DNA of 6,053 nucleotides, taken from Lachnospiraceae bacterium. GTDB taxonomy: Bacteria; Bacillota; Clostridia; Lachnospirales; Lachnospiraceae. The stretch is from contig JAAVAG010000165.1 in NCBI GenBank assembly GCA_014804185.1, forward strand, positions 1 to 6,053, read 5' to 3'. This document shows positions 1 through 5,051 of this stretch, piece after piece; position 1 is the stretch's first letter, and each line of letters opens with the position of its first letter. The translations under genes and the position numbers were made by a program. The notes beneath the pieces are model-generated. The model was given only the letters and a program-made list of their open reading frames with translations. It made no database searches and was not told the origin of the DNA.

Positions 1-984
1 CAGGATGTGCTGCAAAACAGGGAGCGCTCTCCTTATGTAAGCTGGTTCGGACGCATTGACTTCGGCGGGAATTCCGGATATAACGACCACCTCTGGTATG
101 AGAGCTGGGAGGGCAACTATGATCTGGTGAAGTTGAATCTGCGCAATGAGGATGTGGTTCAGTATCTGTTTCAGAGTGTGGAGGAATGGATCCGGGAGTT
201 CGAGATCGACGGGCTGCGGCTGGATGTGGCCTATTGTCTGGATCCGGATTTTGTCCGCAGGCTGAGGGCGTTTTGTGACAGCAAAAAGCAGGATTTCTTT
301 TTGGTGGGGGAGATGCTGCACGGGGACTACAACAGGCTGATGAACGATCAGATGCTGCACTCCGCTACAAATTATGAGTGCTATAAGGGGCTGTATTCCA
401 GCTTTAACAGTATGAATATGTTCGAGATTGTTCACTCGCTGATGCGCCAGTTCGGTCCGGAAAACTGGACGCTTTATAAAGGAAAACATCTGCTGGCTTT
501 TGTGGATAACCACGATGTGACCCGGGTGGCCAGTATTTTGACAAATGAGAGGCATCTGCCCCTGATCTATGGACTGATGTTCGGCATGCCAGGCATTCCG
601 TGCGTCTATTATGGGAGCGAATGGGGGACAAAAGCTGACAAGCATCAGGGAGATCCGGCGCTGCGCCCGTCCTTTGACGGGCCGCAGTGGAACGAACTGA
701 CGGATGTGATCGCCGCTCTGGCGCAGGCAAGGCATGCCTCCCGGGCGCTGCATTATGGAACGTTTCGGTCTGTGCTGCTGACAAACAAGCAGTGCATCTT
801 TGAGAGAAAAACGGACGGAGAGCGCGTGCTGGTGGCAGTGAATGCGGATGCGGATGCGTTCACGGCGCATTTTGACGCAGGCTGCGGGCGAGCGGTGGAT
901 CTGCTCACCGGGCAGACACATGATTTCGGCGGCGGAAGCAGACTGGAGCCCTACAGCCTGCATTACTGGAAGTGCGAAGCGTGA
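1..984 (+). CDS. GH13 alpha-amylase-family glycosidase, 5'-truncated by window edge
   Basis: Hydrolase (or transglycosylase) of the GH13 clan, acting on alpha-glucosidic bonds; probably cytoplasmic, but the N-terminus is outside the window. The frame is open from base 1, giving 327 visible residues (numbered here from the first codon). Three GH13 signature regions are visible. Region II is DGLRLDVA, with Arg73 and the nucleophile Asp75. Region III is LVGEML, with the acid/base Glu104. Region IV is FVDNHD, with His171 and the stabiliser Asp172. GSEWG (205-209) and ALRP (220-223) follow, as in maltodextrin-type GH13 enzymes. From about residue 245 a beta-rich domain C closes the protein. Region I (DxxxNH) must lie just left of the window. 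All visible catalytic residues are present, so nothing suggests a broken gene. Exact subfamily and substrate cannot be fixed; it lacks the usual look of sucrose phosphorylase. It converges on the regulator gene, so it belongs to a different transcript from the transporter operon. Confidence 0.9.
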   Translation, partial: QDVLQNRERSPYVSWFGRIDFGGNSGYNDHLWYESWEGNYDLVKLNLRNEDVVQYLFQSVEEWIREFEIDGLRLDVAYCLDPDFVRRLRAFCDSKKQDFFLVGEMLHGDYNRLMNDQMLHSATNYECYKGLYSSFNSMNMFEIVHSLMRQFGPENWTLYKGKHLLAFVDNHDVTRVASILTNERHLPLIYGLMFGMPGIPCVYYGSEWGTKADKHQGDPALRPSFDGPQWNELTDVIAALAQARHASRALHYGTFRSVLLTNKQCIFERKTDGERVLVAVNADADAFTAHFDAGCGRAVDLLTGQTHDFGGGSRLEPYSLHYWKCEA

Positions 985-1005
985 AAACTGCGGATGAGTC
1001 TGTAC

Positions 1006-1863
1006 TTATTTGAGGACGGCAGGCGGGTTTTCATTCCGCCATTGTCTCGGCGGGATTCCGTATACGGTTTTGAATGCTCTGGAGAAATGCAGTTGGTTGG
1101 GATAACCGACTGCATTTCCTATATCTCCGATGGAAAGTTCGGTCAGTTTCAGCAGTTCGGCGGCCTTTGTCATGCGGTAAGAGATCAGAAACTCCTGTGG
1201 GGATTTTCCCATGCACTCATGAAAAATTTTGCCGAAGTAGCTTCGGTTCAGGCCGCAGAAAGAAGCGATATCTTCCACGGAGATATCGTTCTGGAAATTC
1301 TGCTCTATAAAAGAGAAAGCTTCCTTGATATAAAAATCGCGCAGGCGGCTTCCTTTGCTGATGGGAGCGGAGGTGGAGGAGCGCAGCAGACTGTCGATGA
1401 ACAAATACAAATGGCCGATCAGATGAAAGGAAGATTCATCTTTGTGATTTACAATATACAGCATTTCTGATTTCATAGTTTCGGAAATATCCTTGTGGCG
1501 CGCTCTGTAGACGGGACAGTTTACAGACAGTCCCGCCGCTTCTATAGTTTCTTTGGCGCGCAGTCCGTCAAATTCAATCCATGTATATTCCCAGGGGATA
1601 TCTCTGTCTGCTATATAGGTACAGATCTGATGCGGAAAAAGCATAAATCCCTGTCCGCTTTTGATCTGGTAGGAGACAGATTCTTTTTTGGAGTTTTCGG
1701 CGATCAGTGTTCCCGTGCCGGAGAGGCAGTAATGGAACAGGTAGTGATTTCTGGCGGCAGGACCGAAAGAATGGGAGGGATCACACTGCTCCCATCCAAA
1801 CTGATACAGTCCCAGATCCACAAAATTTTCCTGGGGAAAAACAGAAAAAATAACCTCGCTCAT
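1006..1863 (-). CDS. AraC-family transcriptional regulator (cupin + double HTH)
   Basis: Predicted sugar-responsive DNA-binding regulator of the divergent transport operon, 285 residues, the usual length for the AraC/MsmR/RafR group. Residues about 15-150 form an AraC-type cupin sensor, with HYLFHYCLSGTGTL at 40-53 and GFMLFP at 72-77. Residues about 180-278 form the AraC DNA-binding domain. Its first helix-turn-helix lies at about 194-214 (ISVEDIASFCGLNRSYFGKIF minus its last residue is typical). The second lies at 244-276, with the family pattern VGYPNQLHFSRAFK and the closing GIPPRQWR. The ATG at 1863 is chosen because GAGGGAGG sits 6 nt upstream. An in-frame TTG at 1884 would add 7 residues but would swallow that ribosome site. 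The gene is divergent from the binding-protein gene (145 bp) and convergent with the GH13 gene (21 bp). By analogy with MsmR/RafR it is probably an activator responding to an alpha-galactoside or a related sugar; the ligand is inferred from neighbours only. Confidence 0.93.
   Translation of the reverse strand: MSEVIFSVFPQENFVDLGLYQFGWEQCDPSHSFGPAARNHYLFHYCLSGTGTLIAENSKKESVSYQIKSGQGFMLFPHQICTYIADRDIPWEYTWIEFDGLRAKETIEAAGLSVNCPVYRARHKDISETMKSEMLYIVNHKDESSFHLIGHLYLFIDSLLRSSTSAPISKGSRLRDFYIKEAFSFIEQNFQNDISVEDIASFCGLNRSYFGKIFHECMGKSPQEFLISYRMTKAAELLKLTELSIGDIGNAVGYPNQLHFSRAFKTVYGIPPRQWRNENPPAVLK
1084..1118. repeat. Long imperfect inverted repeat (hairpin) inside the regulator gene
   Basis: On the plus strand the left arm GAAATGCAGTTGGTT (1084-1098) and right arm AACCGACTGCATTTC (1104-1118) pair over 15 bp, with a 5-nt loop GGGAT. 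The single exception is position 1094/1108. That pair is a G-U wobble in plus-strand RNA and a C/A mismatch in the regulator's own mRNA. The element overlaps the codons for residues 249-260 of the regulator, in the second helix-turn-helix. No T-run follows on the plus strand (CCTATATC), so it is not a canonical intrinsic terminator. Confidence 0.75.
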
Positions 1864-1869
1864 AAGCTG

Positions 1870-1877
1870 CCTCCCTC
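1870..1877 (-). promoter_or_regulatory. Ribosome binding site deciding the regulator start
   Basis: Minus-strand GAGGGAGG lies 6 nt before the ATG at 1863. It selects this ATG over the in-frame TTG at 1884. Confidence 0.8.
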
Positions 1878-1878
1878 T

Positions 1879-1893
1879 GTGCAATCGCTTCCC
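1879..1893 (-). promoter_or_regulatory. Candidate CcpA (cre) site in the regulator leader
   Basis: Plus-strand TGCAATCGCTTCC (1880-1892) fits the core TGNAANCGNWNNC of the published catabolite-responsive element consensus at every fixed position; the flanking W positions (G1879, C1893) do not match. It sits between the predicted regulator -10 (1902-1907) and its start codon. That is downstream of the transcription start, where a bound CcpA would act as a roadblock. The match is by eye only. Cre-like sequences occur by chance, so it is a candidate. Confidence 0.4.
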
Positions 1894-1901
1894 GTACCCC
1901 C

Positions 1902-1907
1902 ATTATA
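1902..1907 (-). promoter_or_regulatory. Predicted -10 box of the regulator gene
   Basis: Plus-strand ATTATA reads TATAAT on the minus strand, a perfect sigma-A -10. Transcription would start near 1895, leaving a leader of about 32 nt before the ATG at 1863. At 16-18 bp spacing no good -35 is visible (TAGCAT or similar), so the promoter is probably weak or regulated. The first TATAT-core element overlaps this box, which suggests autoregulation. Confidence 0.55.
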
Positions 1908-1950
1908 TATCAGAATATATCAAAATGCTATATGAGTTTATCTATATGGG
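1905..1950. promoter_or_regulatory. Cluster of four TATAT-core elements, candidate regulator operator
   Basis: Four copies of TATAT[C/G][A/G] start at 1906, 1916, 1929 and 1943. The left pair is a direct repeat ATATATCA (1905-1912 and 1915-1922) with a 10-bp period. The right pair is CTATATGAG (1928-1936) and CTATATGGG (1942-1950) with a 14-bp period. The right pair ends immediately upstream of the position expected for the -35 of the transporter promoter, a typical place for an AraC-family activator. The left pair overlaps the regulator's own -10. Direct-repeat half-sites are normal for this family. Which elements are bound is unknown, and AT-rich intergenic DNA can produce such repeats by chance. 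Confidence 0.45.
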
Positions 1951-1970
1951 ACAAAAACAGCATAAAGGTA

Positions 1971-1979
1971 TGTTACAAT
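1971..1979 (+). promoter_or_regulatory. Extended -10 promoter of the transporter operon
   Basis: TGTTACAAT is an extended -10 (TGn followed by TACAAT, 5 of 6 to TATAAT). At the ideal 17-bp spacing the -35 position (1951-1956) reads ACAAAA, a poor match to TTGACA. An activator-dependent promoter is therefore likely. The start would fall near A1986, about 23 nt before the ATG at 2009. This also excludes the longer reading frame beginning at 1925 as the real gene start. Confidence 0.6.
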
Positions 1980-1994
1980 GCATTTATCAAAAAA

Positions 1995-2003
1995 AAAGGA
2001 GAA
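1995..2003 (+). promoter_or_regulatory. Ribosome binding site of the sugar-binding protein gene
   Basis: AAAGGAGAA follows a run of nine A (1989-1997). The AGGAG core (1997-2001) is 7 nt from the ATG at 2009, which fixes that start rather than in-frame upstream ATG codons. Confidence 0.8.
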
Positions 2004-2008
2004 GTGCC

Positions 2009-3292
2009 ATGAAACGAAAAAGGATAAAATGCTTGGGAATGTCGTTATGTTGTGTGTTGGCGGCGCTTACTGTTCAGGGATGCGGAGATGCGGGCAGTGG
2101 CGGCAGGACCGAAATCGAAATTGTGCAGTACAAGCCGGAGGCGGCAAACTATTTTAAGCTGGTGGAGGAGGAATTCAATGCGACGCACGACGATATTCAT
2201 CTGACCATCAGTTCGCCAAACGATGCGATGACGATTCTGAAGACAAGATTTATCCGGGAAGATTATCCGGACATCATAGGAATCGGCGGAGATATCAACT
2301 ACTCCTATTTTGTGGATGCGGAAATTCTGGCGGACATTTCGGAGTATATAGGGCTGCGGGACGTAAAGCAGGGGTATCTGGATATTGCCGAGGCGCTGGA
2401 ACTGGTACCCACAGAGGGAACGTACATTGTTCCGTATGTGGCGAATGCGGCGGGTATCCTCTATAACAAGGAAATGTTTGCGCAGCACGGCTGGGAAGTG
2501 CCGGAGACCTGGGAAGAACTGAAAGCGCTGTGCGAAGAGATCCAGGCGGAAGGGATACTGCCTTTTTATTTCGGATTTAAGGACACATGGACCTGTCTGG
2601 CTCCCTGGAATGCCATGGCGGTGGAACTTGCACCGGCCGATACGGCGAGACAGGTCAATAAGGGACAGACCACATTTACAGGGGAGTACCGTGAACTGTC
2701 GGAGAAATATCTGCAGCTGCTGCCATACGGGCCGGAGGATCCTTTTGCTTACGGGTACAATGACGCCTGTACCGCATTTGCCAGAGGGGAATCCGCCATG
2801 TACCCAATAGGCAGTTACGCTGCGCCCCAGATTCTTTCGGTAAATCCGGATCTGCAGATGGATTCCTTTGTCATGCCGGCATGCGATACGGCTGAGGGCA
2901 GAACGCTGAATTCCGGAATAGACCTTGGCTTCTGTGTGACGGCGGATTGCAAGAACAAGGAAGCGGCTTACGAGGTTCTGGATTTTCTTCTGGCGGATGA
3001 AAACCTGCAGAAATACATAGACGCGCAGAATGCGGTACCATGTAAGGAAGGGGAATTTACACTATCTCCCATACTGGACGGAATGACTTCTTTCATAGAG
3101 GAAGGGAATATGACGGATTATCAGGATCACTATTATCCCTCTGAGATGGCCGTGGACGCGCAACTTCAGACTTTCCTGATCAAAGGGGATATAGACACTT
3201 TTCTTGCCAAGTTTGACTCGGACTGGCAGCGGTACAACAGGGATATCATCCGGCTGGTGCAGGAGTATGAGAAAACGCACGGAAATGAGTAA
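2009..3292 (+). CDS. ABC sugar importer substrate-binding lipoprotein (extracellular solute-binding family 1)
   Basis: Membrane-anchored receptor that captures an oligosaccharide outside the cell and hands it to the two permeases encoded downstream; 427 residues, normal for the family. The N-terminus is a lipoprotein signal: basic MKRKRIK, a hydrophobic stretch (about 9-22), then VQGC with the predicted lipidated Cys25; Gln at -2 is slightly unusual. A Gly/Ser-containing linker follows, and mature folding begins at about EIEIVQY (35-41). Family signatures include YNKEMF with the downstream VPETWEEL (152-171) and FARGESAMYPIGSYA (257-271). The latter is the motif near the ligand cleft in MalE/MsmE-type proteins. 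Several Trp/Tyr residues (193-200, 374-376) could stack on sugar rings. The start at 2009 is supported by the signal peptide, the ribosome site and the upstream promoter. The substrate is inferred from the GH36 gene as an alpha-galactoside; MsmE/RafE-like, but the exact sugar cannot be read from sequence. Confidence 0.93.
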   Translation: MKRKRIKCLGMSLCCVLAALTVQGCGDAGSGGRTEIEIVQYKPEAANYFKLVEEEFNATHDDIHLTISSPNDAMTILKTRFIREDYPDIIGIGGDINYSYFVDAEILADISEYIGLRDVKQGYLDIAEALELVPTEGTYIVPYVANAAGILYNKEMFAQHGWEVPETWEELKALCEEIQAEGILPFYFGFKDTWTCLAPWNAMAVELAPADTARQVNKGQTTFTGEYRELSEKYLQLLPYGPEDPFAYGYNDACTAFARGESAMYPIGSYAAPQILSVNPDLQMDSFVMPACDTAEGRTLNSGIDLGFCVTADCKNKEAAYEVLDFLLADENLQKYIDAQNAVPCKEGEFTLSPILDGMTSFIEEGNMTDYQDHYYPSEMAVDAQLQTFLIKGDIDTFLAKFDSDWQRYNRDIIRLVQEYEKTHGNE

Positions 3293-3311
3293 GGAATAAA
3301 GGAGAGAAAAG

Positions 3312-4181
3312 ATGATGAAGAATGAAAGAAAAAGGACGTTTCTGTTTATTACGATTCCGATCCTGGCGCTGTTTGTCTGTTTTAATACGATTCCGTTGAT
3401 CCGCGGTGTGATCTACAGCTTTACAAACTTCAAAGGCTTCGGAAAGTATGACTGGGTGGGGCTTCGGAACTATATTGATCTGTTTTCCGACGGCCGGGTC
3501 GGCAAATCCTATCTGTTCACGTTTAAGCTTGCCATTGTGACGACCATTGTGGTGAATGTGATCAGTCTGGTGCTGGCTCTGGGGCTGAACAGCAAAATCA
3601 GGGCAAAAAGCTTTTTCCGTGGCGCGTACTTTCTGCCCAATATATTGGGATCGCTGGTGGTAGGTTATATTTTCAACTACTTTTTTACCTACATTCTTCC
3701 CGCGCTGGCGGATATGACCGGGATCACCGCTCTGGGCACAAGCATCCTGTCCAGTCCCAGCCGGGCATGGATCGGTGTGATGGTAGTCTGCGCATGGCAG
3801 GCCATAGCCATGAACACGATCATTTATATCTCGGGTCTGCAGACGGTGCCGGAGGACGTTTATGAGGCCGGAGGACTGGACGGGGCTACCGGATGGAAAC
3901 AGTTCCGCTATCTGACTTTCCCGCTGATCATTCCGTTTTTTTCCATCAACATGGTGCTGTGCGTGAAAAACTTCCTGATGGTATTTGACCAGATCGTAGC
4001 TTTGACAAAGGGAGGACCCGCGCAGAGCACGGAGTCTATCTCTTATCTGATTTATAACAACGGTATGTCCGGAGGGCAGTTCGGATTCCAGAGCGCCAAC
4101 GCGGTAGTATTCTTTATCGTCATTGTGGTCGTCTCTGTTGCGCAGATGAAATTTTCCGGTTCAAAGGAGGAACAGTTATGA
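3312..4181 (+). CDS. ABC sugar permease, MalF/MsmF type
   Basis: First inner-membrane channel subunit of the importer, 289 residues. About six membrane segments are visible, near residues 9-30, 70-92, 104-128, 152-176, 202-224 and 263-280. The cytoplasmic EAA loop that docks the ATPase is at 185-204, with E185, D190, G191 and A192 in the order EAG-x-x-DGA. That matches the EAA consensus except for Gly in place of the second Ala. The segment LTKGGPAQSTE (231-241) is typical of MalF-like sugar permeases. The start ATG at 3312 is followed directly by another ATG at 3315; GGAG (3301-3304) lies 7 nt from the first, which is preferred. The gene is 19 bp after the binding-protein gene, and its stop overlaps the next start as ATGA, so the two channel subunits are probably translationally coupled. 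Confidence 0.94.
   Translation: MMKNERKRTFLFITIPILALFVCFNTIPLIRGVIYSFTNFKGFGKYDWVGLRNYIDLFSDGRVGKSYLFTFKLAIVTTIVVNVISLVLALGLNSKIRAKSFFRGAYFLPNILGSLVVGYIFNYFFTYILPALADMTGITALGTSILSSPSRAWIGVMVVCAWQAIAMNTIIYISGLQTVPEDVYEAGGLDGATGWKQFRYLTFPLIIPFFSINMVLCVKNFLMVFDQIVALTKGGPAQSTESISYLIYNNGMSGGQFGFQSANAVVFFIVIVVVSVAQMKFSGSKEEQL
4164..4170 (+). promoter_or_regulatory. Strong Shine-Dalgarno within the upstream permease gene
   Basis: AAGGAGG ends 7 nt before the ATG at 4178 and lies in the last codons of the first permease (SKEEQL). Near-perfect complementarity to the 16S 3' end, plus the ATGA overlap (4178-4181), suggests matched production of the two channel halves. Confidence 0.85.
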
Positions 4182-5020
4182 CAAAAACATCAGTAGCGAT
4201 GAAAGCAAATAAAACGGCAATGATCCTGCTGGTTCTGGGGCTTCTGACAATTATTTTTCCGCTGTATATGACCGTAGTAATCGCTTTTAAGCAGCCTTCG
4301 GAGATGACGAACAGCATAAGCGGCATTCTGTCTCTGCCCAAATCATGGAATCTGGATAATTTCCGGGAGGCCATGCAGGTGACAGATTTCTGGAATTCCC
4401 TGAAAAACAGCCTGCTGATCACAGGCGTTACGGTGGTGGTATCCGTGCTGATACACTCTCTGATGGGATATGCCCTGGGGAGAAATAAGAAAAGCAAATT
4501 TTATAACTTTGTATATCTCTTTATCGTAAGCGGCATGTTTGTTCCTTTCGCTATCCTGATGATGCCTCTGGCAAAACAGACGGCGGAATTGGGACTGGCC
4601 AACTGGGCGGGCGTTATTATCCTGTATGTGGTTTTCTATATGCCCATGAATGTCCTGCTGTATTCCGGCTATCTGGTGAATATTCCCATGGCGCTGGAGG
4701 AGGCTGCAAGGGTGGATGGCGCTTCCACATGGCGGACCTACTGGACGATCATCTTTCCCATTATGCGGCCTATGCATGCCACGGTTGCGGTACTCACGGC
4801 GCTGGCTGTGTGGAACGATGTGATGACGCCGCTGGTCATAATGGCAGGAACCAGCCAGAACACTTTGCCGCTGGCACAGTTGAATTTCCAGTCGCAGTTT
4901 GGTACTAACTATAATCTGGCGTTCGCCTCTTATCTGCTGTCGCTGATTCCGATTCTTGTATTCTATATTATTTGCCAGAAACAGATTTTAAACGGTGTTG
5001 TAAACGGCGCGGTAAAATAG
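4178..5020 (+). CDS. ABC sugar permease, MalG/MsmG type
   Basis: Second channel subunit of the importer, 280 residues, a normal length. Membrane segments appear near residues 13-36, 79-101, 108-132, 142-166, 197-218 and 247-266. The EAA loop is textbook: EEAARVDGAS (174-183) followed by TWRTYWTIIFPIMRP (184-198). The C-terminus LNGVVNGAVK (271-280) is the conserved tail of MalG-like permeases. Its partner is the permease encoded immediately upstream. No ATPase gene follows; the next gene is the GH36 hydrolase after a 31-bp gap. As known for MsmX/MsmK systems, the ATPase is likely shared and encoded elsewhere. Confidence 0.95.
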   Translation: MTKTSVAMKANKTAMILLVLGLLTIIFPLYMTVVIAFKQPSEMTNSISGILSLPKSWNLDNFREAMQVTDFWNSLKNSLLITGVTVVVSVLIHSLMGYALGRNKKSKFYNFVYLFIVSGMFVPFAILMMPLAKQTAELGLANWAGVIILYVVFYMPMNVLLYSGYLVNIPMALEEAARVDGASTWRTYWTIIFPIMRPMHATVAVLTALAVWNDVMTPLVIMAGTSQNTLPLAQLNFQSQFGTNYNLAFASYLLSLIPILVFYIICQKQILNGVVNGAVK

Positions 5021-5026
5021 TACAAT
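4998..5026 (+). promoter_or_regulatory. Candidate internal promoter before the GH36 gene
   Basis: TTGTAA (4998-5003, 4 of 6 to TTGACA) and TACAAT (5021-5026, 5 of 6 to TATAAT) are separated by exactly 17 bp. The start would fall near 5033, giving a leader of about 20 nt. The -35 lies in the last codons of the second permease. TGTAAACG (4999-5006), overlapping the -35, is a perfect left half of a cre consensus but its right half does not match. This is a prediction from consensus only. Confidence 0.4.
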
Positions 5027-5051
5027 AAAATAAAAAGGCTTGGTGCGGATT

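Noticed and set aside
404..784. 126-codon minus-strand open frame opposite the GH13 gene
   Set aside because: It overlaps the GH13 region containing catalytic motif IV, has no recognisable domain, and is a shadow frame.
841..860. Short tandem GCGGAT repeat in the GH13 gene
   Set aside because: Only two and a half units encoding Ala-Asp-Ala-Asp in domain C; ordinary low-complexity coding sequence.
1022..1040. GGCGG/CCGCC inverted repeat near the end of the regulator gene as a terminator
   Set aside because: Only 5 bp of stem, inside coding sequence, and no T-run on either strand immediately after the stem.
1266..1288. 8-bp inverted repeat CGATATCT/AGATATCG with a 7-nt loop
   Set aside because: It comes from the repeated Asp-Ile codons GATATC in the regulator's first HTH (DISVEDI) and has no terminator or operator context.
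1861..1884. TTG at 1884 as the regulator start
   Set aside because: The strong GAGGGAGG at 1870-1877 is correctly placed only for the ATG at 1863.
994..1935. Plus-strand open frames (994-1470 and 1495-1935) opposite the regulator
   Set aside because: Their translations show no family features, while the minus strand encodes a complete AraC-type protein with both domains intact.
1925..2008. Upstream extension of the binding-protein frame to an ATG at 1925
   Set aside because: It would place 28 charged residues ahead of the lipoprotein signal peptide and start upstream of the predicted -10. The ATG at 2009 has a proper ribosome site.
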